Assembly (NCBI GenBank): GCA_001751155.1
Contig: MAXR01000202.1
Coordinates: forward strand, 1-15,528
DNA: 15,528 nt
Direction of reading: 5' to 3'
Origin: Desulfuromonadales bacterium C00003068
Lineage (GTDB): Bacteria; Desulfobacterota; Desulfuromonadia; Desulfuromonadales; Desulfuromonadaceae
Shown: positions 1 to 8,570 of the stretch, piece after piece
Layout of the letters: each line of letters starts with the position of its first letter
How positions within the stretch are numbered: the first letter of the stretch is position 1
Notes under the pieces: generated by a model
The model's database searches: none
Seen by the model: only the letters and a program-made list of their open reading frames with translations
Told to the model about the DNA's origin: nothing
Translations under genes and position numbers: made by a program

Positions 1-616
1 CCTACTGATGTTTGTTGCCGACACCGCACCCATCACCAATGAAGCACTCGGTCGCCTGCGTGGACACCTTGGCCAAAAACTCGGCTTGGCAGCCAAAGAC
101 AATTATCAATTTGTCTGGATCACCGACTTCCCACTCTTGGAATGGGACGGCGAAACGCGCCGCCACATGGCTGTGCACCACCCATTCACCGCACCTCGCG
201 ATGAAGACATGGAACTGCTCGATACCGACCCAGCTAAAGCTTGTGCTAAAGCCTACGACCTTGTCCTTAACGGTTCTGAAATTGGCGGCGGCAGCATCCG
301 TATCCACGACCAACAAATTCAGAGCAAAATGTTTGAGCTCCTCGGCATTGGCGCAGAGGAAGCACGCGAAAAATTCGGTTTCCTTCTTGACGCCCTCGAA
401 TTTGGTGCACCACCTCACGGCGGCCTAGCATTTGGCCTTGATCGTTTAGTGATGATCCTAACTGGCTCAGATTCAATTCGCGATGTCATCGCCTTCCCTA
501 AAACTCAAAAAGCCACATGTCTACTCTCAGGTGCCCCAAGCGCAGTTGAAGAGAAGCAACTACAAGAACTCTCTATCCGCTTGCGCATGAAAAAAAAGGA
601 TGTTGCTCCACAATAA
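1..616 (+). CDS. aspS: Aspartyl-tRNA synthetase, C-terminal part (5' truncated by window edge)
   Basis: This class II aminoacyl-tRNA synthetase charges tRNA with aspartate in the cytoplasm. The reading frame is open from base 2, so the true start lies upstream; about 204 C-terminal residues are visible. Counting from the methionine at base 8, I see HHPFTAP (57-63), the conserved [11 protein letters not shown] (91-101) of the bacterial AspRS catalytic core, and motif 3 with GLAFGLDR (139-146), whose arginine binds ATP, followed by the typical bacterial ending [11 protein letters not shown] (156-166). The anticodon-binding domain, motif 1 and motif 2 lie outside the window, so I cannot tell a tRNA(Asp)-specific enzyme from a non-discriminating Asp/Asn enzyme. 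The lysine-rich tail (MKKKD) precedes a TAA stop placed in the loop of a small hairpin. Confidence 0.96.
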   Translation, partial: LLMFVADTAPITNEALGRLRGHLGQKLGLAAKDNYQFVWITDFPLLEWDGETRRHMAVHHPFTAPRDEDMELLDTDPAKACAKAYDLVLNGSEIGGGSIRIHDQQIQSKMFELLGIGAEEAREKFGFLLDALEFGAPPHGGLAFGLDRLVMILTGSDSIRDVIAFPKTQKATCLLSGAPSAVEEKQLQELSIRLRMKKKDVAPQ

Positions 617-624
617 TGTGGAGC
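605..624 (+). other. Stem-loop around the aspS stop codon
   Basis: GCTCCACA (605-612) and TGTGGAGC (617-624) form a perfect 8-bp stem with the loop ATAA, which holds the TAA stop of aspS. No T-tract follows directly, so this is not a classical intrinsic terminator. It may slow 3' decay or weakly attenuate transcription into the LysM gene 36 bases downstream. Confidence 0.5.
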
Positions 625-660
625 GAACCAAACCAACCCTTTTCAAGTACATAGGTAAAT

Positions 661-1299
661 ATGGCGTTCCTTTCTTTTCGTAGTATCACAATTTTTTTTG
701 CAGCATTCTGTGCAACTGGCCTACTGGCCAGTTGCACAGCAACGCAAAAAAACAAAAGCACCATCTACAATACAGTAACGCTCCCGGTAACCGTAGCAAC
801 ACCTCAAGCAACAACAGACAGATCTGCCGACAACCATTCCAATGTTACGGTCCATAAAGCTCTAACAACTCAACAACGTATTGACCATCTCCAAAAAGAC
901 CAACTACAGGCCTTCACTGAAAAGCGCACATACTCTCTACCACCGACAGACTCTCGACCAACCACAATTACCACTAATGCTCCAAAAGTTGTGGCTAAAC
1001 GTAAGCCATCAACTCACAAACAAGCACTCACTGAATACACCGTCCAGACAGGCGAGAACCTATATTCCATCGCAGCTCGAACCAATATTTACAACGAAGG
1101 ACTACTCTGGCCGCTTATTTACAAGGCAAATCGTGACCAGATAAAAGATCCCCAACAAATATTCCCAGATCAAACATTGACGATTACGCGAAATCACAGC
1201 GAAGACGAAAAAGAGAAAGCCCGTGAAACAGCACGAAATTCGGGGATATTTATCCAACAACACGACAGCAAGCAAAGCACCCCATTATCCGCAAGATAG
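661..1299 (+). CDS. LysM-domain lipoprotein
   Basis: A 212-residue exported protein likely to bind peptidoglycan. It opens with a lipoprotein signal peptide: a hydrophobic stretch from about residue 8 to 23, then the lipobox LLASC with the modified cysteine at 25. Residues 26-120 are polar, rich in T, Q, S and basic residues, and look like a disordered linker. One LysM domain follows at about 125-176 (YTVQTGENLYSIAARTN at its start, IFPDQTLTI at its end), with the WPLIYKANRDQI core seen in LysM proteins of delta-proteobacteria. A charged tail ends the protein. The gene starts 44 bases after aspS with only a weak ribosome-binding site (TAGGTA), so it may depend on read-through from aspS. LysM domains bind N-acetylglucosamine-containing glycans; the specific role is unknown. 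A 14-bp perfect hairpin lies inside the signal-peptide codons. Confidence 0.88.
   Translation: MAFLSFRSITIFFAAFCATGLLASCTATQKNKSTIYNTVTLPVTVATPQATTDRSADNHSNVTVHKALTTQQRIDHLQKDQLQAFTEKRTYSLPPTDSRPTTITTNAPKVVAKRKPSTHKQALTEYTVQTGENLYSIAARTNIYNEGLLWPLIYKANRDQIKDPQQIFPDQTLTITRNHSEDEKEKARETARNSGIFIQQHDSKQSTPLSAR
708..739 (+). other. Long perfect hairpin within the lipoprotein signal-peptide codons
   Basis: Bases 708-721 and 726-739 are perfect reverse complements (14 bp; arm begins CTGTGCAACTGG) separated by the 4-base loop TACT. It encodes residues around the lipobox of the LysM lipoprotein. There is no T-tract after it on either strand; an A-run follows on the plus strand. Confidence 0.7.
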
Positions 1300-1326
1300 A
1301 GGATAAAACCCCCATCAGATTTTCCC

Positions 1327-1355
1327 TTGACAGCATTTACCCTTTTGCATACTGT
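1327..1355 (+). promoter_or_regulatory. Candidate sigma-70 promoter P1 for mdh
   Basis: A perfect -35 box TTGACA (1327-1332) is followed after 17 bases by TACTGT (1350-1355), a weak -10 match (3 of 6). The perfect 8-base palindrome TGTATACA (1353-1360) overlaps the -10 end and could be an operator. The mdh start is about 175 bases downstream, so a long leader would result. Confidence 0.35.
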
Positions 1356-1363
1356 ATACATCG

Positions 1364-1457
1364 TTTAGAAGTGATCTAAGTCTGACCTTTATAATTTTAT
1401 ATTGAGCGTCAATTTCATCTAAATCTAAGTAACTTTTTGAGTTTACTGTTTAGATGA
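1364..1457 (+). repeat. Cluster of ATCTAAA-type heptamers in the mdh upstream region
   Basis: Copies of ATCTAAG or ATCTAAA occur at 1374-1380, 1417-1423 and 1423-1429. The inverted form TTTAGA occurs at 1364-1369 and TTTAGAT at 1449-1455. The outermost inverted pair TCATCTAAA (1415-1423) and TTTAGATGA (1449-1457) could also pair as a 9-bp stem in the leader RNA. The first pair (TTTAGA-agtga-TCTAAG) forms a small inverted repeat just upstream of the TATAAT box. The spacing suggests a regulator-binding array, but this is inference. Confidence 0.4.
1390..1395 (+). promoter_or_regulatory. Candidate -10 box of a second mdh promoter (P2)
   Basis: A perfect TATAAT lies at 1390-1395. Its upstream region has no good -35 box at normal spacing; TTAGAA (1365-1370) matches 4 of 6 but at 19 bases. 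The box lies within the cluster of ATCTAAR heptamers, so an activator that replaces the -35 contact is plausible. Confidence 0.3.
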
Positions 1458-1480
1458 TTGAATATCCCGTGCTGGAGTGA

Positions 1481-2521
<1,041 letters not shown>

Positions 2522-2549
2522 TTAAATAGCGCACAATAGGCTAAATGAT

Positions 2550-2585
2550 CACAACAAGGGCAATGGAAACATTGCCCTTGTTGTG
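2550..2585 (+). terminator. Strong stem-loop after mdh (terminator or 3' stabiliser)
   Basis: A perfect 16-bp stem (2550-2565 with 2570-2585) is closed by a GAAA tetraloop, which is unusually stable in RNA. It starts 28 bases after the mdh stop. No U-tract follows (TGTAACG), so it may act as a processing or stability element rather than a classical intrinsic terminator. Confidence 0.55.
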
Positions 2586-2753
2586 TGTAACGCGCAAAGG
2601 ATTAACAAAGACTTACTCTTTAAGCCTCCCTAACGCTGTTTTAGTCGCGCTAAATAGAATCGTATACAATTTTGACTTCCAATCTATATCTACTTGCATA
2701 GTACGTAGAGTTAATGATATATGATTCGCGATTGGTAAGTGACGATGTTTGAT

Positions 2754-2774
2754 TGCTGCAAATTGCAGCATAAT
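2754..2774 (+). promoter_or_regulatory. Palindromic operator candidate overlapping a -10 box upstream of korA
   Basis: TGCTGCAA-A-TTGCAGCA (2754-2770) is a perfect 8+1+8 palindrome. CATAAT (2769-2774, 5 of 6 to TATAAT) overlaps its right end, 35 bases before the korA start. No good -35 box lies 16-18 bases upstream. The layout fits a repressor blocking RNA polymerase, but the palindrome could also be an RNA hairpin in a longer leader. Confidence 0.4.
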
Positions 2775-2809
2775 TTCTTAAAACATCTCTTTTTTTTACA
2801 GGAGACAGT

Positions 2810-4678
2810 ATGGCAGAGAACGCAAAACTCATGAGTGCTGAGCAAATTGTCGTAAAATTCACCGGTGATTCTGGTGACGGCATGCAGCTCATCGGTAACC
2901 AGCTTACCGCCCTTGCAGCATTGGACGGTAACGATGTTAACTCCCTTCCCGATTATCCTTCTGAAATCCGTGCCCCAACCGGTACGATTGCCGGTGTTTC
3001 CGGTTTTCAGATGTGCCTCGGCGATCACAAAATCTATACCGCTGGTGATGCACCAGACGTATTGGTTTCGTTCAACCCAGCAGCTCTCAAGCACAGTGCT
3101 CAATTCGTTAAAGCGGGTGGTATCATCATCACCAACTCTGACTCTTACACTGAAAAAGCTCTTACTAAGGTCGGTTACGAGAGCAACCCTCTCGAAGACG
3201 GCAGCTTGAACGGTTATGACGTCAAGGCTATCCCAATGTTCACCCTCGTGCGTGAAGCACTGGCTGACATGGATATGCCTAACTCAGCAAAAGACCGCTG
3301 TAAAAACTTCTTCACCATGGGTGTACTGTGCTGGTTGTTCAACAAAACTCCTCAGCTCGTTCTTGAGTTCATCGAAGAGAAGTTTGGCGCTAACGCTAAG
3401 AAACCTAAACTGCAAATTGCTGAAGCGAACACCAAAGCATTTAAAGCAGGTTTAAACTACGGCGAAACGGCCATTATGTTCCAAGAGCGTTATGACCTTG
3501 GTGCAGCTCAAATTGAAAAAGGTCTTTACCGTAACATTACAGGTAATGACGCAGCAGCAATCGCGATTGCTGCCGCGGGTGCTAAATCAGGTTTGCAACC
3601 ATTTATCGGTTCTTACCCAATTACTCCAGCAACAGACCTTCTTCACCTTGCATCTGAATTTAAAGATGCTGGTCTAGTCACCATGCAAATGGAAGATGAG
3701 ATCGCTGGTATTTGTTGTGCGATTGGTGCGGCATGTGCAGGTAATCTTGCATTTACAACAACATCAGGCCCTGGCTTGGCTCTCAAGACAGAAGCTGCCG
3801 GTATGGCTCTGATCCTTGAAGTACCTTTGGTTATCGTCAACGTTCAGCGTGGCGGTCCATGTACAGGTCTTCCTACTAAGACAGAGCAATCTGACTTATT
3901 GCAATCTATGTTCGGCCGCAACGGTGATAGCTACATGCCTATCATTGCTGCTAACAGCCCTGCTGACTGCTTTGATGCAACCTATCAAGCAGCAAAGATT
4001 GCGTTACAATACCGTACACCTGTAATCGTCTTGACTGACGGCTACATCGGTCAAGGTAGCTGCCCATGGAAAGTTCCTACCATGGACGAGCTCGAAGACC
4101 TAACACCATATGTTAACTTCTGGAAGCCTGAAGATCATCCTGGTGAAGAGTACATGTCATACAAGCGTGATCCTGAGACTCTGGCACGTGATTGGGCTAT
4201 CCCTGGAACAAAGGGCTGCCAACATCGTATCGGTACTCTTGAAAAAGATGAGACTGGTGCCGTTAGTCACGTTCCAATGAATCACCAGGTGATGACTGAA
4301 ATCCGTAAAGCTAAAGTTGACAACCTAGCAAAGGTTCTTCCTGAGCTTGAGATTAATGGTGCAGATTCTGGCAAAGTACTCGTTATTAGCTGGGGTGGTA
4401 CTTATGGCGCGGTTAAAGGTGCTGTTGATCGTCTCATCGCTGACGGCAAGTCGGTTTCAGGTATCAACCTACGTTGGGTATGGCCTTTCCCACCAAACTT
4501 AGGTGAGATCATCAGCCGTTTCGACAAAGTACTTGCACCTGAGCTGAACATGGGCCAACTGAGCCTCATGCTTCGCGCTAAATTCCTCGTTGACATTCAA
4601 TCTCTGTCTAAAGTACAGGGCGACCCATTCCGTGAGTTTGAGATCATCGACAAAGTCAACGAAATGTTAGGAGAATAA
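2810..4678 (+). CDS. korA: 2-oxoacid (probably 2-oxoglutarate):ferredoxin oxidoreductase, fused gamma-alpha subunit
   Basis: This 622-residue protein fuses the gamma and alpha parts of the thiamine-diphosphate enzyme that converts a 2-oxoacid and CoA into acyl-CoA, CO2 and reduced ferredoxin. The gamma domain covers about 10-190, opening with FTGDSGDGMQLIGNQL (17-32). The alpha domain starts near 245 and has the substrate-loop motif YPITP (269-273), MEDE (294-297) and VQRGGPCTGLPTKTEQ (345-360); a C-terminal transketolase-like domain covers about 500-622. The start has a good AGGAG site 5 bases upstream. It is coupled to korB 4 bases downstream. The substrate is not fixed by these motifs: I favour 2-oxoglutarate because of the neighbouring mdh. 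No separate ferredoxin-like delta subunit is encoded here, as in other two-subunit fused enzymes. Confidence 0.93.
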   Translation: MAENAKLMSAEQIVVKFTGDSGDGMQLIGNQLTALAALDGNDVNSLPDYPSEIRAPTGTIAGVSGFQMCLGDHKIYTAGDAPDVLVSFNPAALKHSAQFVKAGGIIITNSDSYTEKALTKVGYESNPLEDGSLNGYDVKAIPMFTLVREALADMDMPNSAKDRCKNFFTMGVLCWLFNKTPQLVLEFIEEKFGANAKKPKLQIAEANTKAFKAGLNYGETAIMFQERYDLGAAQIEKGLYRNITGNDAAAIAIAAAGAKSGLQPFIGSYPITPATDLLHLASEFKDAGLVTMQMEDEIAGICCAIGAACAGNLAFTTTSGPGLALKTEAAGMALILEVPLVIVNVQRGGPCTGLPTKTEQSDLLQSMFGRNGDSYMPIIAANSPADCFDATYQAAKIALQYRTPVIVLTDGYIGQGSCPWKVPTMDELEDLTPYVNFWKPEDHPGEEYMSYKRDPETLARDWAIPGTKGCQHRIGTLEKDETGAVSHVPMNHQVMTEIRKAKVDNLAKVLPELEINGADSGKVLVISWGGTYGAVKGAVDRLIADGKSVSGINLRWVWPFPPNLGEIISRFDKVLAPELNMGQLSLMLRAKFLVDIQSLSKVQGDPFREFEIIDKVNEMLGE

Positions 4679-4682
4679 GACC

Positions 4683-5684
4683 ATGGCAGATACTCAACTG
4701 ACAAAAAAAGATTTCGCTTCAAATGCGGAAGTAAAGTGGTGCCCGGGTTGTGGTGACTTCGCTATCATGAACGCTGTTCGTGGCGGCATGGTTGCAGCAG
4801 GTAAGCCTCGTGATGAAGTAGCTATTGTATCAGGTATCGGTTGCTCTAGCCGTTTCCCTTACTACATGGAAACTTATGGTTTTCACACCATTCACGGTCG
4901 TGCTGCAGCGATTGCTTCTGGTCTTAAAGTAGCAAACCCTAAGCTTGACGTATGGACAATCTCTGGCGATGGTGACTCTACTGCTATCGGTGGAAACCAC
5001 TTCATCCACGCAATCCGTCGTAACGTCAACCTCAACTACGTTATGATCAACAATAAGATCTATGGTCTCACCAAGGGTCAGTACTCTCCCTGTTCTGACA
5101 TGGGTCAAATCACTAAGACCAGCCCTTATGGTGTTATTGACTACCCCATGACACCGTTGCGTGTTGCGGTAAGCCTTGGCGGTACATTTGTTGCTCGTAG
5201 TATCGATGCACAAATGAAGCTCTCTGAAGAGATCTGCGTACGTGGTGGCCAGCACAAAGGTTTCAGCATGCTTGAAATCCTTGCTAACTGCGTTATCTAC
5301 AACGATGGCGCTCACCAGCAACTCACAGACAAAGTGACTGGTGCTGACTTCTACATCGTCCTACGTGACGGTGAGAAGATGATCTTCGGTACAGAAGGTC
5401 AGCTCTGCCTCGTTCAAGATGGCTTTAAGATTAAAGCAGCCAAGGTTGCTGATGTTGCAGAAGCGGACATTCTTGTTCACGATGAGAAGAACGTTGAAGT
5501 TGCCGCTCTTCTTACCGAGATGCGTCCAGACGAAGGTCTACCTATGGCTTTTGGTGTTATCTATGCTGATGACACAAAGAAGGCCTATGATGACATGGTC
5601 TATGAGCAGCTTGAAGCTGTTAAAGCGAAGCGTGGTCGTACATTAGATCAAATCATGCAAGAAGGTCACACTTGGACTGTTTAA
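4683..5684 (+). CDS. korB: 2-oxoacid (probably 2-oxoglutarate):ferredoxin oxidoreductase, beta subunit
   Basis: This is the thiamine-diphosphate and [4Fe-4S]-binding subunit that pairs with KorA. Of 333 residues, CPGCGD (20-25) and GIGC (51-54) open the protein, and GDGDSTAIGGNH (95-106) with NN (123-124) forms the thiamine-diphosphate/Mg signature. Cysteines 20, 23, 54 and 203 match the spacing of the four cluster ligands in two-subunit archaeal 2-oxoacid:ferredoxin oxidoreductases. NKIYGLTKGQYSP (124-136) is typical of the family. The start ATG follows an AGGAG site at the very end of korA, so the two are translationally coupled. The gene ends at a strong bidirectional terminator. The function is firm at the class level; the 2-oxoglutarate assignment is inferred from context. 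Confidence 0.95.
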   Translation: MADTQLTKKDFASNAEVKWCPGCGDFAIMNAVRGGMVAAGKPRDEVAIVSGIGCSSRFPYYMETYGFHTIHGRAAAIASGLKVANPKLDVWTISGDGDSTAIGGNHFIHAIRRNVNLNYVMINNKIYGLTKGQYSPCSDMGQITKTSPYGVIDYPMTPLRVAVSLGGTFVARSIDAQMKLSEEICVRGGQHKGFSMLEILANCVIYNDGAHQQLTDKVTGADFYIVLRDGEKMIFGTEGQLCLVQDGFKIKAAKVADVAEADILVHDEKNVEVAALLTEMRPDEGLPMAFGVIYADDTKKAYDDMVYEQLEAVKAKRGRTLDQIMQEGHTWTV

Positions 5685-5707
5685 GTTCAAACGTTTGACT
5701 AGGTCAC

Positions 5708-5743
5708 AAAAAAAAGGCTCGGGGATTTCCCCGAGCCTTTTTT
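5708..5743. terminator. Bidirectional intrinsic terminator between korB and the GGDEF-EAL gene
   Basis: GGCTCGGGGA (5716-5725) pairs perfectly with TCCCCGAGCC (5728-5737) across a 2-base loop. It is flanked by an 8-base A-run (5708-5715) and a 6-base T-run (5738-5743), giving a U-tract in either direction. It lies between convergent genes and should end both transcripts. Confidence 0.93.
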
Positions 5744-5765
5744 ATTTACAATCAAAACTGTTTTT

Positions 5766-7673
5766 TTATTCGAACAACTTATCCCCTTGCTCTATCAAAA
5801 CCTTAAGTTGTGATGGCAAAACAGGCTTTGAAAACAAAAACCCCTGCATCAGCGGACAGCTTCTATCAGTTAGAAATTCAACCTGATCGTGTATTTCTAC
5901 CCCTTCAGCAATCACATTTAAACCCATATTACGTGACATCGCAATAATGGTTTCGACGATCGCAGCATTGTCCGTATCATGAAGAATATCCACCAGGAAT
6001 GATTTATCGATCTTTAAACGATCAATCGGAAAATTCTTCAAATAACTTAAAGATGAATATCCTGTGCCAAAATCATCAATGGCAATTCGCACCCCTAAGC
6101 TTGAGATTTCATGTAACAATTTCAACGCCTGATCAGTCCGTTCAACAAGTACAGATTCTGTGATCTCCAGCTCAAGTTGCTCGGAAGGTAAACCGCTTTC
6201 ATGCAGTGCATTGAGAATCACCTCAACAATGTTCGGGTGTTCAAGCTGAATCCCTGACAAGTTGACAGACAGATCCAGTTCAATATCGAGCTCAACCTGA
6301 AGTTGTTTTAACTCTTTACATGCACGACGGAGAACCCATTCGCCAATAGGGATGATTAGACCTGTCTCCTCAGCAACTGGGATAAACTTATCGGGTGAAA
6401 CCAATCCATATTCAGGATGATTCCAACGCAGTAACGCTTCCACCCCCACAATCCGCTTTGATTCCCAATCGACTTGTGGTTGATAGCAGATAAAGAATTG
6501 ATCTTCCTGAATCGCATGCCTTAACCCATTTTCAAGCTGTAACTGCTTCACGGCATTACGGTTCATACTCTCGGAGTAGAACTTAAAGCTATCCCCCCTG
6601 CCCCCCTTTGCCGCGTACATGGCCATGTCGGCATTGCGCAACAGGTCATCAGCATTGGTTCCATCTTGTGGATAAATGGCAATACCCACACTACCTGACA
6701 ACACCAATTCATGACCTTCTATCGTGTAGGGACGAGCAAGATTTTCAAGAATTTTCTGGGCAATATGAGGAACATTAACGGAATTACGATATCCTGAAAG
6801 GATGACAACAAACTCATCACCGCCGAGACGGGCAGCAGTATCATTTTCGCGAAAGGAATCGCGTAGGCGTTGTGCTGCTTCCTGCAAAAGAAGGTCGCCG
6901 ATATGATGACCTAAGGTATCGTTGACTTTTTTAAAGTGATCTAAGTCTATAAACATCACACCTAGGTGATGGTCAAACCGTTTGGCGTCAGCAATGGCGT
7001 GAACCAGTCGGTCTTGCAGCAACGTTCGATTAGGCAGGCCTGTCAATTTGTCGTAATAGGCCAGTTGATGGATCTTGACTTCTGCAGCTTTACGTTCTGA
7101 GATATCGCGATAAATGGCGCGAAGACTATGAGGCTGATCATTTTCAAAGCGTAAACTTACATTGCCTTCGACCAACACAGGGCAACCATCTTTACGCAAA
7201 AATGTCACTTCAGCAGAATTTACAACACCACCTGATATGAGAGATTCAAACCGCTGACGACACTGATGGTGATCGTCAGGGCTTATCACATCAAAAATAT
7301 TGAGCGAAGAAACTTCACTATCGCAATAGCCCAAGGTATCGCGCCAAGCCCGATTGACAAAAAGTACGCTGCCATCAAGAGCCACAGACTGGATTAAATC
7401 AGATGCATTTTCAAACAGGTCATGATAACGCTCTTGCATAGAAGTTTGAGCGTGGAGAGAACGGCGTAACCGCCCCGACCAGATACCAAGTAGTCCGCCA
7501 GCAATACTGCCATAAATACTGGGAAAAACATAATTGGAGAGATTCCAAAGATTCGCACCAAATCGAGACTGAGGCACGATTGAAAAAACAGCGAGAATGA
7601 TCGCACCGGCAATGGCAAACAAACAAAAATCGATGAAGGGCCGAGAACGCAATCGACCAATAAAATATTTCAT
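5766..7673 (-). CDS. Membrane-bound PAS-GGDEF-EAL cyclic-di-GMP enzyme
   Basis: A 635-residue signalling protein that can make and/or break cyclic-di-GMP. Two membrane helices (about 14-32 and 46-66) are joined by a short loop, so there is no large periplasmic sensor. A PAS domain with a PAC-like end (about 78-195) probably senses a cytoplasmic cue. The GGDEF domain (203-365) has an intact GGDEF (284-288), and RxxD (275-278) five residues before it, the known product-inhibition I-site. The EAL domain (about 380-628) keeps EALLRW (412-417), LEITES (502-507), DDFGTGYSS (533-541), KIDKSF (554-559) and AEGVE (589-593), so it appears catalytically complete. The start ATG has AAGGAC upstream. It lies 81 bases after the cytochrome operon on the same strand and could be partly co-transcribed; a TAGAAT (-10 like, 7715-7720 minus) might give it its own promoter. 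Confidence 0.95.
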   Translation of the reverse strand: MKYFIGRLRSRPFIDFCLFAIAGAIILAVFSIVPQSRFGANLWNLSNYVFPSIYGSIAGGLLGIWSGRLRRSLHAQTSMQERYHDLFENASDLIQSVALDGSVLFVNRAWRDTLGYCDSEVSSLNIFDVISPDDHHQCRQRFESLISGGVVNSAEVTFLRKDGCPVLVEGNVSLRFENDQPHSLRAIYRDISERKAAEVKIHQLAYYDKLTGLPNRTLLQDRLVHAIADAKRFDHHLGVMFIDLDHFKKVNDTLGHHIGDLLLQEAAQRLRDSFRENDTAARLGGDEFVVILSGYRNSVNVPHIAQKILENLARPYTIEGHELVLSGSVGIAIYPQDGTNADDLLRNADMAMYAAKGGRGDSFKFYSESMNRNAVKQLQLENGLRHAIQEDQFFICYQPQVDWESKRIVGVEALLRWNHPEYGLVSPDKFIPVAEETGLIIPIGEWVLRRACKELKQLQVELDIELDLSVNLSGIQLEHPNIVEVILNALHESGLPSEQLELEITESVLVERTDQALKLLHEISSLGVRIAIDDFGTGYSSLSYLKNFPIDRLKIDKSFLVDILHDTDNAAIVETIIAMSRNMGLNVIAEGVEIHDQVEFLTDRSCPLMQGFLFSKPVLPSQLKVLIEQGDKLFE

Positions 7674-7754
7674 AATAACAGTCCTTGCTTAGTCGTATTA
7701 AGAACGGAACAATCATTCTAAACCAAACACCCTGCCATTGAAAGAAATTAATGG

Positions 7755-8570
7755 TTATTCCTTACCCCACTCCTCAAGCCCCATCCCTTGAAAACGTGGC
7801 ACCCATGGTGATTTCTCCATACTCACTGGCTGAGCAGATTCCAACGGTAGCACATGCTGGACCGGTACCGCTGGTTCCATAGGCAGCACCTGTTGTACAG
7901 ATGGAGCAGAAGCTTGTTCCGTTACAACAGAAGAGAGCTCGTCAACATCAATGGACTTTTCATCAACGTGTTGTTGCGCTACAGGCTGAGTAGCGCTAAC
8001 AACTTGTGCCGACGAAGCTGGATTCAGCGTAGTCAGCTTAACAGTAGGCACCAAGACAGGAGTAACAACAGGGATTTGCGGTGCAACGGATTGATCCTTC
8101 GGCAAGACAGGCTGTAATGCTGGCACGACAGGAACTTGCGTTAGTGCTATCAATGCGACATTGACACCATCGAGGAGTTCTTCATCATTATTTGAATAAA
8201 AATAATCAGAAACAGCTAAAACTTTGGGTTGTTCAACGGAGATAACCTGAACATGAAAACTTTTCACAACGTCAATGATTTCACTTTCGGCGGTTAACTC
8301 TGTCTGCCTCACCCAACGACAGACAACCCGTGCTTGTGCCTGCTCGCGCTCAGCAACAACATGCCACCCCGAACGAGTCAAAACATTAACAATGTCAGCC
8401 GTTGTCACCTCATCGGGAGCCTGCTCGTGCTCAACAACCACAACAGTAATGTCTCGTGCTGACCACGAAGAATCAAAATCAACATTCAAATGACTACAAC
8501 TGATGCACAAGCAAGACACAACAAGTACCATGCATACTTGAATGGCACGAATTCTACATAATTTGTTCAT
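7755..8570 (-). CDS. Unidentified lipoprotein with Pro/Val-rich C-terminal half
   Basis: I do not recognise this 271-residue protein. A basic N-terminus (KLCRIR) and hydrophobic segment (about 11-23) lead to Cys25 (CISC) or Cys20 (VVSC), so lipid attachment is likely, although both lipoboxes are imperfect. Residues 28-145 look like a compact alpha/beta domain (VTTADIVNVLTRSGWHVV at 55-72; a strand-rich segment to LIALTQ at 145). Residues 146-255 are rich in Pro, Val, Gln and Ser, TonB-like in composition, and contain the related units QVLPMEPAVPV (227-237) and HVLPLESAQPV (239-249). The end, WVPRFQGMGLEEWGKE, looks like a defined motif. The ATG overlaps the tetraheme cytochrome stop (ATGA) and has an AAGGAG site, so it is coupled to the electron-transfer operon and may be an accessory subunit or assembly factor; that role is inference. 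Confidence 0.82.
   Translation of the reverse strand: MNKLCRIRAIQVCMVLVVSCLCISCSHLNVDFDSSWSARDITVVVVEHEQAPDEVTTADIVNVLTRSGWHVVAEREQAQARVVCRWVRQTELTAESEIIDVVKSFHVQVISVEQPKVLAVSDYFYSNNDEELLDGVNVALIALTQVPVVPALQPVLPKDQSVAPQIPVVTPVLVPTVKLTTLNPASSAQVVSATQPVAQQHVDEKSIDVDELSSVVTEQASAPSVQQVLPMEPAVPVQHVLPLESAQPVSMEKSPWVPRFQGMGLEEWGKE

Noticed and set aside
2711..3103. 130-residue antisense frame over the korA start
   Set aside because: It overlaps conserved gamma-domain codons of korA and the kor leader; composition looks like a shadow of the coding strand.
4830..5321. 163-residue open frame antisense to korB
   Set aside because: It lies wholly within korB, whose conserved motifs are certain; the antisense protein shows no recognisable motif.
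7691..7700. TAATACGACT on the minus strand, identical to the first ten bases of the phage T7 promoter
   Set aside because: The match stops there (AAGCAAGG follows instead of CACTATAGG); a chance match in a short intergenic stretch with no phage genes near.
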